DNA of 64,000 nucleotides from Cyclaneusma minus (Eukaryota > Ascomycota > Leotiomycetes > Marthamycetales > Marthamycetaceae). The stretch lies in NCBI GenBank assembly GCA_037179335.1, contig JAKZHN010000014.1, positions 62,001 to 126,000 of the forward strand. The letters run 5' to 3'. Position 1 is the stretch's first letter; each line of letters begins with the position of its first letter. The notes below the pieces were generated by a model that saw nothing but the letters and a program-made list of their open reading frames with translations, made no database searches and had not been told where the DNA came from. The translations under genes were made by a program, and so were the position numbers. This document shows positions 21,311 through 33,243 of the stretch, piece after piece.

Positions 21311-22489
21311 TGTGCTTGTTGGTTTAAGTCTGAAGGGACGCGAAGAGGGCTTCTTTCAAGGCGAGGCGCAAAGTAGCTATTTCCTGAAGGACACGAGAGA
21401 TTCAGCAGAGACCTGGGTAAGAGATACATTGCAAGTAGCTGCCTTGGAAGGAACTCACCTGAAAGACTGGACGACTGGTTCAGTTCGTTCTATCAAGCAG
21501 ATCTAGTGTGTAAGGAGGTCGAAGGAAGTAGCAATCCCGATGGTTCAGACATTGATGAGATGGTTCTGATGATGGCCCTCGCGCCCAAGCACCAACCTCA
21601 AGGCCTACTATACCCGGGCGATACTATAGACCTTGACAAAATCCGCTGGTAGTGGTCTAGATGATGAGACGGCCGAGACATCTTTTGAAGCTCAACGCTA
21701 GATTTCATTATTTCTATCATCAGTTTTACCCCTTAACATCATAGATCTATGCCCCCAAAAAGACATCAAACATTCGATGCTCACAGTTTTGTTTAATTCT
21801 GAATACCTATTCTCGTTAGTATCTACGTGAGGCAAGTATTTGTGATACCTCTCAATTTCTAGCCACTATTGTCAATAACAATTGATCGGGCTTTATTGAT
21901 AGAACCGCTTGCTGTGGCCCTTTATTCACAGCTCGCGCAAAGTGCCAAAAATATGCTAGGTAGGTACCACTAGGACATCTTCAGTCACCAACTTAGTCAA
22001 TAGCGTGACACATATTTCGCGGATGCATCAAGCGGTCAGTCTAATGTGGTAGGCTCAGTTTGCTCTATTCTTTCTGCTTGCCCCTATAAAATTCCGCCCT
22101 TAGTGTCTCTACTGAGTACTAACAATGGACAGATTCTGCCAATGCGGAGACAATATAATGCCTTCTTTCAATAAGCTTCCTACGCGGCTTTGACATAAAG
22201 AAAGGGATTTTCAAAGGTGCGAGTTCATTTTCGTCTAGAGTTTTACGAGCTGACAGTAACAAAGTGTGGCTTTGTGTAATCAAAGAGAGAATTGAGCAAG
22301 AAGCAGCTGGTTGCTTTGGATTTCGCTAGGTTTCTCTGATCTCTTGCCTTTCTTTCATCCAGATATCATGTTGATGTCTATCAGCATATACTTAAGAGCC
22401 AGTCTATCTCTCCATGACACGAAAAGGGGTCGTCAGGAGAAGCAGCGACCACTTCAATTATCACTGCTATTCCCCCCTAGCCGCTCATT
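21311..22489. other. Divergent intergenic region
   Basis: 1.18 kb between divergent starts. The stretch 21700-22110 is AT-rich. A few short frames are present but carry no domain. No RNA gene or clear repeat was recognised. Confidence 0.5.
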
Positions 22490-23457
22490 ATGGAGTCACG
22501 ATCTACCGCAAGCAACCCTTTCACTTCTTCATCAGACAGTGATATCACAATGATTGAAACCCCTGCCGCAAGCACCGGACTTTCTCACCGGCTCAATGTC
22601 ATAGAAATCGCCAGCGATCCGGGCTCCTCTACCGATGAATACACTCCCCAGGGCTCAGAAATGTTCGTATCCAGCCCAAATCCTGGTGTCTTTCCGGCTC
22701 TAAGTCAAGACTTCTTGACCACATAACATCGTCACTAACACACTCTAGTCAGGAACCATTCACTGCGAGTGCCGGCCCCGGGCCCGCCAATCAAGCGCAA
22801 GATGGCTCTAAGTCCACCATGGCCGGACGTGGCCTCTCAAATGATTCTTGGTCACTCATTGACATGTCCCCAAGACGCAAGGACACGGAAGGTCAGGATT
22901 CTATATCCCTAGCGCCTCGCCCATCCTCTCGCGACGAGCACTATGAAGTTCCAAGTTTGGGACGACGCAGGGGTGCTGGCCAGCTTGGCAGATACCCTAA
23001 TCGTAACCCATTCAACATGTCAGCCGCTCCTGACAAGGTGCCGTCCAGAGTCCTGAACCAGCTCCTTACATCCGCAGCATACCCCTCGAATTCGCCCTTC
23101 GCCGACCCCAAAGCATCTTCGTTCGCCGCTCACGACGCGCTCAACGAATACAAGAACAAAATTCGCGAGTGGGAACAAGCGCCGGAAAAACGGCATCGGA
23201 TTGGCAAGGCCAGGGATGCCTTGAACGACACCTACCGCGAGCTTTTCAAGTCAAGTCTCACGGTTGAAGGCTTGCCGGATTCCATGGCTAGTCAAGCGGT
23301 TCGCCATGCACTGGGGAAGATCGGTGTCAAGTTTGAGATTGGCGATATTCCGGAAAGGCTGGTGAAGGCATTGATGGAGGATGACATGCAATTGTACATT
23401 TGCCGTGATGCTCCTTCGACGAAGCCTTATCCGAAGTATTTTGCGGAGTATGAGTGA
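22490..23457 (+). CDS. Hypothetical protein, 293 aa
   Basis: Two exons: 22490-22662 and 22749-23457, joined across an 86-nt intron (donor GTTCGT, branch CACTAACAC, acceptor TCTAG), which keeps frame across GAA AT/T CAG. The N-terminal half is Ser/Thr/Pro-rich and probably disordered; it contains SWSLIDMSPRRKD. The C-terminal ~110 residues look folded and mostly helical: ALNEYKNKIREWEQ, ALNDTYRELFKSSL, then IGVKFEIGDIPERLVKALMED and a Tyr/Pro-rich end. I do not recognise a family. It has no signal peptide or membrane helix. Fungal genes of this form are often restricted to a class or order. Confidence 0.72.
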
Positions 23458-24188
23458 TAATGGGCACGAAAGCTTCGTTATGGGGAGCCCTCCTGAGTCC
23501 TTCATCTCCTTGAATCCTGATGAGTTGAGGATTTTTGATGTGCACAATTGAAGGTCAAGAGTGGAGGACTCGGGCTTTGGGGTATGCTTTGAATTTTTGA
23601 CGTTCGGGATAGACCACTTGAATTTAATGCATTGGTATCCCCAAACTTATGCAGATAAAAATGCTTGATATTAGTGCTGACGGCTAAGTACCTCTCCAAG
23701 TAACTATTGACTATTACCACTTAACCCAGAAATGAGTGACCAAATGCTCAATCGAAAGTCCCTTCAAGTCCCTGGACCCAACAGCCCATTACCCTAAAAA
23801 TCCAAGCATGGGGCCAGCCCCAAAACCTAACTACTATCTGCCAGTCATTAACAATTACAATGTCGTGTTCACAAGCCACAAACATACAAACACCATGATC
23901 TTACTCCTCATTTTCCTCGACAGCTGGTGCCGATCTTCTGAACCGCCAGCGGGCTCCTCCGCGTGTAGCTCCAATAGCTCTTCACAGAGGCCACGCCAAA
24001 GGCAAAGCGTCGAGGTCAGTACGGGGCGGAGAAGTTGGAACAGGAGAAGACGAGTCGACGAGATGGTCGTAGGCGGTATCTGAGGGTGGTGGCATACTTG
24101 CGCTGGAGCTGGGAGTGTCCCAAGGGAATTCCTGGTTATTATTTGCGTCACCTCGGTCATGCAGGCTGTTTTCTGCAATGTCCACAAC
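23458..24188. other. Convergent 3' region with a coding-like extension
   Basis: 730 bp between two convergent genes. On the minus strand, 24188-23982 stays open and in phase after the stop of the 411-aa gene and has the same Ser/Pro-rich composition; see findings. The rest shows nothing recognisable. Confidence 0.5.
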
Positions 24189-25473
24189 TTAATCTTGACC
24201 CTCGTGCTCAACGTTTTCTGATATTGCATTTCGTCGAAGTGCCAGTGGCGCATCGAGAATAAATTCGAGATCACTGAGCTCGTAGAAATTCTCGCTAGCT
24301 CCTGGAACCGAGCGACTGCTGGGAGCCCGCCTCTCGGGGCCTGCAGGGTTGGTTGAAGTGGCTGCAGGAGGTTCGAGAGTTGCTAGCCATGAATTAATGT
24401 CCGGTCTCGCGTCAAGCGGGTTGGATGAAGGAGAGACCGGACGAGAATTTGAAAGGCCAGACGAAGCAAGTTGTAGAAACTGGGGCTCGGTGGGCAGCGA
24501 GGGTACATCGGACGAATGAAGAGGAGAAAGAAAAGAGGAATGGCGAGTCCTAGGGATGGGAACATCCAGTGGACGGAGACCTGGTGAGCCAGAAGAACTT
24601 GAGAAAACCGAGGTGCGGCTTATTGCTTCCATGAGACTATTGCTGGAATCATTGCTGCCACTTGATGCCGGACGTACGATGATGCCGACGCCCTCATTCA
24701 AATTCGACTTGGCGTTTGGGCTAGAACTCGTACTCGAAGGAGTCGAATCGGAACCGTTACTCGAAGTTGGACTATTCGGTTGTGGTGAATGCTCACGGGA
24801 GGTCGGCGGATTGCTGCTGCCAACTTGAATCCAAGAGTTCTCGCTCGAAGTTGGAGATTGAATTTCTGGCACAACGAGTCTTGCAACTGAGCGATCGGCA
24901 AGCTTGACTATTAAAGGATGAACATTCCAGTTCAACTGAAAAATGCACCAGGGATGAGTATGAGGCTGCAGTACAACAGCAGAAGGAGTCCTGCCATAGT
25001 CGTTGAGATACTCATCAGTGCGGCGATCCGAATATATGCTGCAAACTGAGTCGGGTTTTGCGATCGAATGTAAGACATGCAGTTCTGTGCAGCCGGTGAT
25101 ATTGCACCGAGACTCCATGAATTCGCAGAGAGGCAGTGTAGGAAGGTCGTTATCATCACCATCTTCAAGGCCCTGATGAGTGATCTAATGCATGTCAGCA
25201 AAATCTCAAAGCATTCTAAAATGGGAAACTCACGTTCCAAACCTCGAGAAGAGCTCCCCTCGGATCATCTGCCGGAAGACTGGTTATGTTCCTCACGACA
25301 ACCATATGACCATGATGTCCTACGCCGCCTTCGGGTGCTCGGAATTCGACATTCGAGAACCGGGGTTCAGATTCGAGCCAGCTCAGGCGTGGAAGGAACA
25401 GAATAGAGCCCGCTTCTATATCATCAACAGACTTAACAAAGTCTTGATGAAAACGATCCATTGGACCAGCCAT
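24189..25473 (-). CDS. Hypothetical fungal protein, 411 aa
   Basis: Two exons: 25473-25234 and 25184-24189. The 49-nt intron has donor GTGAGT, branch TTGCTGACA and acceptor TTAG and joins LLEVWN to ITHQGLEDGDD. I start at the ATG giving MAGPMDRFHQDFV because the upstream in-frame sequence encodes a hydrophobic, non-typical run and lacks a nearby ATG of good context. The N-terminal ~80 residues (SVDDIEAGSILFLP, GVGHHGHMVVVRNI) resemble a fungal domain of unknown function that has a conserved HPVVVL-like strand. The remainder is mostly Ser/Pro-rich and probably disordered, with a short folded tail (FYELSDLEFILDAPLALRR). Function unknown. The stop is followed by a coding-like in-phase stretch. 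Confidence 0.65.
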
Positions 25474-26720
25474 AATGATGTCGTTGAAGATATTTCGAAA
25501 GGATAGTAGTAAGGAAAAAATGATATGATTAGAACCCAGTGTCCGAATGACCAGCAGACAGGAAGAGTTGTGCAAGAAATTAAGAATGTATACCAATAGC
25601 GGAAGAAACGAAGAAGAGATGACTGAATAGGAGAACCAGTCTGCCACTGCCTCTATCCTATCGAGGCGTTCTTGACCATATATACTTGAACAGAAAGCTT
25701 CACGGTGCCAACTGGCTGCACAAGTCATGTTCAAGCTTCGCGAATCAATCGTCAACCCCCAACAATGATCTTTTTGATGATTAGAGCTCCCGAGACACTC
25801 CCATGGCTTGAGCTTGCTTCATTGAACAGAAAGAAACGCCGAAGCTCGACTCATAAGGACCCTTGGATAGGCGGACAAAAGCACGCATAACGAAGTGATC
25901 ACGGAGAATGCGAAGGACGACATTGTTCTGGGGAGGGATGAAAACAAGACAGCCTTGAAAGCCTTATCCGAAACACATCATTCGGTGCTAAGAAACAATG
26001 CTATTGAACAAAAGAACCGTGGCGGTGCTCGAGACAAGGCACAAAGCGCTTGAAACAACCAATTCAAGTAAACTTGGACCAGAGACAGGTTCTGGTTGGT
26101 GGAATGAACTTACCTGGGCCCAGATGCCGGAGTGAGAGCCGCGCTCAAACCCGCGAGATTAAAGAATGCTTTTTCTTTTCGTCGAGGAAGACTGAAAGAG
26201 TACGAGATTTATCGAGAGAAGGTTGTGTATCGGCCACGACCGAGAGCTTGTCTGCCGGTAGGTGGTAGAGACACCGAAGACACAATCATGTATCGGATGA
26301 TAGTCGCCCACTCTGGGGACTGAAAGATAGTTGACGATGGCCCCCAAGCACGGCGCCTCGACCGCCAATGAACTGATGGCCAGGTATACTGCAGCTGCAA
26401 TACCACCGCCCATGTTGGAATTCGAGGCTGAGCGACTTTTCCCCTCTCCTGATACCGGTTTTCTCCCCGCTCGTCGTCATTTTCTGTCGGTTCCCAAAAC
26501 GTTCTCGTATCAAAGAATCGAAGTCAGTCTCATCTGATCCACTTGTACCGTCCACTGAGCACCTTCTGATTGTATCTTGCGGTCCAGAACACCAGATATT
26601 GAACCACGCAAGACTTGGAGTTTGACAGCCTCGGTCCACTTCAAGCAGAGCTGTGTGAGCGCAAAGCTCCGACAGGAAAATCGGATTGTTCTTCTGCGCT
26701 GCTGCCCAAGGCAAGGCAAT
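25474..26720. other. Divergent intergenic region
   Basis: 1.25 kb between the 411-aa gene (-) and the NLR-type N-domain gene (+). Several open frames exist on both strands, none with a family signature. I see no repeat or RNA gene. Confidence 0.45.
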
Positions 26721-28427
26721 ATGGATCCCCTAAGCGCCCTGGGCGCCGTCTCCGGCGCCATGGGAATAGCATCATTCGGCTTGAAGTTAGCCACGACGTT
26801 GCAGACATACATCTCAAGCACGGTAGACGCACCGCAGCGACTCAAGAACTGTGTAAGCGACATCGGCAGCACGGCAAGTGCGTTACAGCAATTACAAGAC
26901 TTGTTGACTGCCGACGGCGTGCAAGATGATGATGGTGGCAGTGGAGATGTTGTGAATAACCGACAATTATTTTCCGTGGAGGGAAAGAGGGAAGTGGAAC
27001 GGCTTGCAGATGACTGTAAAGAAGTGTATGAGAGGATTGTTGAGATGCTGAGCACGGCTTCAAAGAGGGGAATGCGCGCAAGAGAGAAAGGGAAAGTCGC
27101 TGAGAAGCGAGAATCGGATGTCCCAAGGAAAGATGAAGATGAAGCTGTATTGCGTATAGAGCTGTCAATGCTGGATCAGATCAAGTGGCCATGGGGGGAG
27201 CCACGAATTGAAAGGTGCAGAGAAGAATTGGAGAGATTGTTGACCAAGTTGCTACTGATGTTGCAAATCATTGGACTGGCGAGACTGGCAAGACTGGGAA
27301 CAATGTGAGTGACCCCGGTTGTATAATTGGTCTCGTTTTTGAGTCGGTCTTAATTTCCATTGTCGTTTAAGCGAGCTGTTATTTCAAATTTCAGCCCTGA
27401 ATCCCATGTTATAAAGTGCTGGGCTGACACTATAATTTGTATAAAGGACTAACGGGGGTCTCTATGTTTCTAATCTCGAGACCCAAATTGCCGCTGAGCG
27501 TCGTAAACGAAAGGCAATTACCCGGAAGCTGTTGCAAAGGGAGCTGGAAGCTGAAGCCCATGGACGGAGAGATCGAACCCCTAGTATAAGTGGAGAATCT
27601 GAAAGGAGGACGACACGGATAGTCATTCCTCTAGATCGGTCTCTGGAGGAAACGACGGAAAAGGGACTGAGCCTCATGTCAATCCGAGTACCAAAAATTT
27701 GACAAACGATTCGGGATCGGGATTTGGCGTGCCTTCGGTCCCACCGGAATCTGGCAGCGAGAACCCCCACGGGATCATACGATTAGCGGATCCAGGAGGG
27801 CTCTTGAACACCCACATTCGTGTTTCTTCGAACCCATATCATTGCAAGCCCCCTCCTCCTCCTCCTGGTGCATCCAAGGGTGTTTTCCCACCAGCCCCAG
27901 CACTTCTGCATACTTCAGATCTTCTGGAAGCATACCTTTGGAGAGAGACAGAAACGACCATGAAATTGCCATTAGAACAAAAAGAGCTGCAGCAACGAGT
28001 CGAAGATCTCAGCACAGCCTCTAGCCGAGCCATCTGGGATACTCTCCTTGCACTTAGTAGCAAAGACCAAGCTACTGTCAGAGAAATGCTGGACTACGCG
28101 AAAAGTGACAGTGTGAACAGACTATTGATTGCCATCGAGATTGGAGGCAAAACGAGAACCTGGAATTTATTCGGAAGCAAGAAAAGAAAGGGGAAGTATG
28201 TGATGATCTTCGTGAACAAGGAACATGAATTCAATGATGTGAAATTACGCAAGTCAGGAAGTTCGCTGGGTGTGCTGTTCGGCATGAGTCGAAAGGAAGC
28301 GGAAACAGAAGAGCGAGCTCTCATTCCAGATGAGAAGGACGTGGATGATCTTCTGGCTAAATGGACCACATTCAGGATGGAAGACGAGCAAGAGAACGAC
28401 CTTGAATTAGTGGAGAATGAAGAATAG
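26721..28427 (+). CDS. Protein with fungal NLR-type N-terminal domain; frame uncertain
   Basis: Begins MDPLSALGAVSGAMGIASFG, the hallmark of a helical N-terminal domain found on many fungal NACHT/ankyrin and related proteins; signalling roles there are mostly inferred. Exon 1 (26721-27304) ends at donor GTGAGT. Exon 2 resumes at 27447 after branch GGCTGACA and acceptor AAAG. Exon 2's frame runs to a stop at 27700, but the clearly coding C-terminal part (to 28427: LQQRVEDLSTASSRAIWD, KKRKGKYVMIFVNKEHEFND, KLRKSGSSLGVLFGMSRKEA) is in another frame whose upstream stop is at 27600. A weak intron 27584-27663 (donor GTATAA, acceptor AAAAG) would give a 494-aa protein; otherwise one base is missing near 27604 and the gene is broken. 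No NACHT, ankyrin or WD repeat follows. Confidence 0.55.
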
Positions 28428-28922
28428 ACTGAGACAAAAGGGCTGATAGTACGCAAAAGAAGCAACTATATGCTGCTACCTGGCTAGTTGTGTACTTTGT
28501 CCGCACGATTGATTTCCCCTCGTCAGTAGACTGGAGATGAGATTATGTATCGGCGAGCAAACACTATAGTGTTGGCGAGCTGAGCAAACGATAGTAGTCT
28601 GACCACTCGAGAAGTCTCAAATCACTTGAGAAATCCCGAATCTGAGATTGCAACGTCCCCATGATTCCGGCCTCTCAGTATACGGACAGATATGGGTGAT
28701 AGTCCAGATCGTCTCCGGTGGGTTCTCCTAGTTATCCCACAAGATAACCCTCTCTTTTAAGCCCTTTTGGCGGCGGCGGCCGGCCCCTTTGCAGTAGTTT
28801 GCGAATAGTCTCGTCCACCTTTCTCAACAACGAGAATATCACCGCCATCCCAAGAGCACACATAGCCATCGACGCCCCTGACAAACGTCTCGTCGACCTT
28901 CCTCGCCTCCTCACGCTTCTTT
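28428..28922. other. Convergent intergenic region
   Basis: About 495 bp between convergent 3' ends. It includes a small inverted motif CTCAAATCACTTGAG near 28617-28631 that shares the CACTTG core of the repeat patches. Nothing else was seen. Confidence 0.45.
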
Positions 28923-29852
28923 CTAATCGCCCCTCAAATCCGGCCTCCACTTATCATCTTCCATACTCACAACCACTTCATCAATATCCTTAACCCTCCT
29001 CTCCACAATCTCCCGTCCATTAACCAAATCATTCTCTCTCACCCTCCACTCAGCCTCCTCCTCATCCTTCGCAATCCCTGCCTTCACATGCCTCGGAACC
29101 AACCTCTTCCTCGCAGTTTCAAAATCACATTCCACAAACCACAACTCATCCATAAGACTAGCAGCCTTATTCCACGGATCCACATCCAGACTTAAGTAGT
29201 TTCCTTCAAACACCACAATCCTACTCGTTGGATAGATGGGGATGTCGTTTTCTACGGGATCTTTGAGGGCATGGTCGAAACTGGGTGCGTAGAGAACCTG
29301 GGATTTTGAGTCTAGGGGAAAGCGGATGGATTCTACGAGGGAGTAGAAAGAGGGCGCGTCGAAGGTGAAGGAGGCACCGCGGCGGGCGTGTGCATGGGCT
29401 GGGTCTGGCATGGCTGACAAGACGGCCCGGGATAGGTGGTAGCCGTCCATGGGAACGAACGTGGCAATGGGTGGCTCATCTTGGTGCTGTTCGGCGTGGA
29501 TGGCGTTAAGACGGTTGACTACTGTTGATGCGAGAGTGGTTTTGCCTACAATATTGTTTCGTTAGTACCTTGTTCATGTACACTTAGATAGGCAAAGCAG
29601 TCATGAAACATATCCTTAAGCGCACTAGATAATCTTCAAACCCAAGTTTCCAGCCGAAGACGGTAGACTGCTCATTGAAAATGGAGACATACCTGAACCC
29701 GGAATTCCCGAGATGGCAATGAGCAGGCGCTTTTGCGGAGACAGAGTCTTGTACTTTGCTATGTGGTATGTTAGTTCTACGATTGATGTTTTGAGGGCAC
29801 CCTTCTACTCACCCCAAGTCTTGTCCACCAGCCTTGTAATCTGTTCCTCCAT
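28923..29852 (-). CDS. P-loop kinase of the uridine kinase/Yfh7 type
   Basis: Three exons: 29852-29813, 29758-29693 and 29545-28923, 242 aa. Intron 1 (54 nt) has branch AACTAAC; intron 2 (147 nt) has donor GTATGT, branch GTACTAACG and acceptor TGTAG and splits the Walker A codon run. The spliced protein has SGIPGSGKTT (Walker A, near residue 30), then PMDGYHLSR (the substrate-side Asp/Gly/Tyr-His motif of the phosphoribulokinase/uridine kinase group), VVFEGNYLSL (Walker B-like) and a lid rich in Arg (FETARKRLVPRHVKAG). This is the family of yeast Yfh7 and pantothenate/uridine kinase-like proteins. The phosphorylated small molecule is not known. The protein is probably cytosolic. A TACATGTA palindrome lies about 60 bp before the ATG. 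Confidence 0.85.
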
Positions 29853-30635
29853 GGTATCGACTGCAAGTTTTCCAAACCTCGACAGTGGTTACTTTGAGGT
29901 TGAGAAGTATGGTTACATGTAATGTTTGGATCGCCGGGTGAGCGTGGGGCTTTTGCCAAGAATGATGTCAAAAGAGGGGCACCGATGTTCAACATACTCT
30001 AGGGGCCGGCTTCATTGGAAGGTTGAAGATGGCTGTCGATGGTCCGTTCTGATTTCTCGAAACCTCGGATATATCACCACTCTGCTCAATGGAAAATAGG
30101 ACCTTTTCTCGAACTCCGGTCAAGGCTGGTGCCCAGGGCTCCAGCAGGCTCACTCATCTCACGACTCAGATGAACTTCACATGCATTTTGGAATATGCGA
30201 GGGGAATTTGCACTGTTCGGACAACTAGAGTCAAATCATATTGCTTTCAAAAGGAGTATGAGGTGGTTGCGTGAAGAGCGTTTATTTCATTCGTAAGCTT
30301 TGGCTCTAAAGCCTCTCGTTCGCTCTCTAGAAGTCTATGCCGGGTCTAGTCTTCTTGCCTCTAAAGATGCGGTATCTGTATTATCGAACGACTTCAACGT
30401 GGTCAAGGCCCCCGTGAAATCGTCTCAACTACCCAGGAAGGTTTCCTGGATGCCGGATTATATACGTAGGCGCTCTCCCGCCTCTAGAAACGCCATGCCG
30501 AGCTTTTTGGTATCCGGTTCCAGCGCCCAATGCTTCGCAGAACGCAGGCGCTAATCATCGATGAACAAAAGTGAAAGTTTGATACACTCGTATAAGGTCG
30601 TTAGTCGTGCGACCTCGGGAGTTCGTACGGTCGCT
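29853..30635. other. Intergenic region
   Basis: 780 bp upstream of the kinase gene and downstream of the PRELI gene, both on the minus strand. TACATGTA at 29914-29921. No coding sequence recognised. Confidence 0.5.
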
Positions 30636-31264
30636 TCATGCCGCCATCTTTTCTTCCGACCGGGCCCTCTCCTTCTCTCGCTCTTCGCTGAACACTTTCC
30701 TGCTCATCTCCAGGACACGCTCGAATCCCTCGCGCCCCTTCTTCGCATTCTCCGAGAATCGATTGACGGAGAAGTCTTCCACGGCATTCCTGAACTTTTG
30801 CCAGCCACCGAACAGAGCGGTGATCTTGGCATCCTGCACAAATCTCGTCTGCGTGGGCGAACTGGGCTGATAGATGACGGTCTCTTGCACGCTGAGGATG
30901 TTGGAGAAGGTCAGGTTATTCGAGACCATGGTGACTTTCTTCGATGCAGGGTCGACGTAGGAGGCTTCGTAGACGTGCGATGTTTCGGTGCCGCCGAAGA
31001 TAGAGTTGAGCCATTTCGGCGCACTCTGTTTGCAGGTGATGAGGCGTTCAGTTCGAAGCTGTCGCGCAGTCAGTACGTTGCTCTTGAAGTCTGAGGAAGG
31101 CTGGCACGTACAATGCCGGTCTCGGGGTCGACCCGTCGCGAAAGGGTGTCAACGGCGATGACATGCGTGGTCTTGTCGTTCCACGGACAGTATTTGCGCC
31201 AGTTGGCAGTTGACACCTCCTCCCACGAGTAGTCGAAGGTTACCTCATTCGAAAAGACCTTCAT
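30636..31264 (-). CDS. PRELI/UPS-family mitochondrial phospholipid-transfer protein
   Basis: Two exons: 31264-31112 and 31058-30636, 191 aa. The 53-nt intron has donor GTACGT, branch TACTGAC and acceptor GACAG. The protein opens MKVFSNEVTFDYSWEEVSTA and continues CPWNDKTTHVIAVDTLSR, LRTERLITC and YVDPASKKVTMVSNN, the standard PRELI/MSF1 domain over residues 1-170. Family members bind Mdm35 in the mitochondrial intermembrane space and shuttle phosphatidic acid (Ups1) or phosphatidylserine (Ups2) between membranes. The length and sequence fit the Ups1-type better, but I cannot separate the paralogues with certainty. The C-terminal ~25 residues are a charged helix. Confidence 0.9.
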
Positions 31265-32396
31265 GGCGGCGTATGTCGCTGAGATTCTTGTTGTGCTCTC
31301 GGTGCATTAAAGTATCGAAATTTTGCTTTTCTCGTAAATTGGCAGCGGCGGCCGGGGCTTGTGTCGCGTGCCTCGTGCGCAATGGCTTCCGGAGTCGTCT
31401 GAAGCTCAGTCGATGATTGCAATAGTACAGTGGGTACAGCTCTGGTGCCGGTGTCGTCGTTGTCGGGAATTGAAGGGTTGTGTGAAGAGTTACATGCACA
31501 CTACTTTAGTGTTGAGTGTCTTTTGTTCCTTCTCTGGAGGCAAAAACGGGTGGCCCCGGCTTGCATGCGTGCCGAGCCAAGACAAAAAACCGGGACCGAG
31601 TGCGGAAGATCATTGGCAGAGATGAGCGTCGCCGGCGTCATAGCACGCTTCTAGCACCAGGGCGAGCGGGGACCCCGAGGGCTGGACGAAGGGAGACTGG
31701 ATGCAACGAGGCTCCAGTCACAGGTTGTGTCCGCTTTGACCAGTCTGTGGATCACCAACTGCATTAAACTCTAGTACAGAGAGGATGCCGCTATGGATCC
31801 TGCCGATGCTGTGCTACTACTAACACGTATGTGCTCTCTCTTCCAACGGGCAGTTGAAGTGACAGAAGACCAGCTCGAACTCTGTCTGGTCCAGTGACTT
31901 GCGAGTTCGAGAGACATGAATGAAAAATACCGCGAGCAGCCAGTCAGACACCCCTCCTTGGTGCCCTCGGCCGGTCCTGCTCCCTCCTCTCGCCTGCAAT
32001 CTGAGCAGCCAGTGATCGAGGCATAGGTACATACATAGGTATACCTGCGGGGGTGTTATTATTCAATTCCCCGGCAATGCTCTTCAGACCCAGAAGCGTA
32101 TTTCCGCTTCCTGTAGGCTAAGCTTTGGGACCCAAGACCTCTTCCCGTGCGGCCTGATGTGTATGGTCGTACTCGTCCTCTGATTTCCTATATAAAGTCA
32201 ACTCTCCTTCGGTTTTTGTACGTCTAGCCAGGCTGTCGCATCCCGCTCGCGCCAACCGATTCGCGTTCCTCGTGGGCCATACCGTTGCGCAACTCAATCA
32301 CGTCCTCGCGTCTTCATAAACCAAGTTGCGCTCGAATTCTCCCCATTTTTACACATCTCCCCTTTGAACCTATACACTCAGTCGCAAACACCCAGA
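31265..32396. other. Divergent promoter region, PRELI / peroxiredoxin
   Basis: 1.13 kb between divergent starts. Clear TATA element TATATAAAG at 32189-32197, about 200 bp before the peroxiredoxin ATG. No other gene was recognised. Confidence 0.55.
32189..32197 (+). promoter_or_regulatory. TATA box of the peroxiredoxin gene
   Basis: TATATAAAG, about 200 bp upstream of the ATG at 32397, followed by a pyrimidine-rich leader. A TATA promoter suits a stress-inducible gene, but induction is not shown by sequence alone. Confidence 0.55.
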
Positions 32397-33243
32397 ATGC
32401 CTGTCGAGCTACGTAAACGCAAAGCACCCGCGGAACCCGCACCAGCTCCTCCAGCGAAAAAGAAGAGCCCAGTTGGCAAGGCGGCCGCCAAGGTCAAAGA
32501 AACTATCACGCCATCCGAGAGCAATGGCGCCGCCAAAGACACCAAAGCCGGCAAATCCGGCAAAGCCGTCGCTGTCGATGATTCCGTTGACTTAGAGACC
32601 TTTGGTGGCGAAGTTGAGACGAATGATGGCCAGAAAACCACGCTCAAGAAACTGGTTGACGAGAGCAAAGCTGGTGTGGTGCTGTTCACCTACCCAAAGG
32701 CGTCGACTCCTGGATGTAAGTATCCATATCTCCCTCAGTATCTAGAGTCCGTTGCTAAGACACTATTCAGGCACGACGCAAGTCTGTCTCTTCCGCGACT
32801 CTTATGAGCCTTTGACGGCAACCGGCTTCTCCATCTTCGGGCTCTCTAGCGACTCGCCCAAAGCCAACACGTCATTCAAGACCAAGCAGAATCTCCCGTA
32901 CTCGCTGCTCTGCGATCCTAGCCAGACACTCATCTCTGCCATTGGCATGAAGAAAGCTCCCAAGGGCACTACAAGGGGCGTGTTTGTGGTCGACAAGGCC
33001 GGCAAGGTTCTCGCGGCTGAGCCCGGAGGACCTGCGGCCACCGTGGAGGTTGTGAAGAAGCTGATTGGAGAGAAAGCTGCTGCTCCAGCTGCAGAGACTG
33101 TGGCCAAGTCTGATGAGCCTGAGACAGAGACGGCAGATGCTAATGGAAGCACCAAGGAAGATGTCGAGAAGGCCAACGTGGCTGCGGACGTTGCTGATAC
33201 GGCAGAAAAGATTGACAGCAACGATGCCAAAGCTAAAATCTGA
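32397..33243 (+). CDS. dot5: Dot5-type peroxiredoxin (PrxQ/BCP subfamily), probably nuclear
   Basis: Two exons: 32397-32715 and 32771-33243, 263 aa; 55-nt intron with donor GTAAGT and acceptor TTCAG. The N-terminal ~70 residues are Lys/Ala/Pro-rich with KKK and RKRK clusters, consistent with nuclear import. The thioredoxin-fold peroxidase core runs from about 75 to 225. The peroxidatic cysteine is Cys107 in YPKASTPGC, and the resolving cysteine is Cys112 (C-TTQV-C), the typical 1-Cys-apart-by-four PrxQ arrangement. The intron splits the catalytic cysteine codon (T/GC). The enzyme reduces hydrogen and alkyl hydroperoxides with thioredoxin. A long acidic/Ala-rich C-terminal tail (about 40 residues) is unusual compared with yeast Dot5. 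I use the ATG giving MPVELRKRKAP. Confidence 0.9.
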
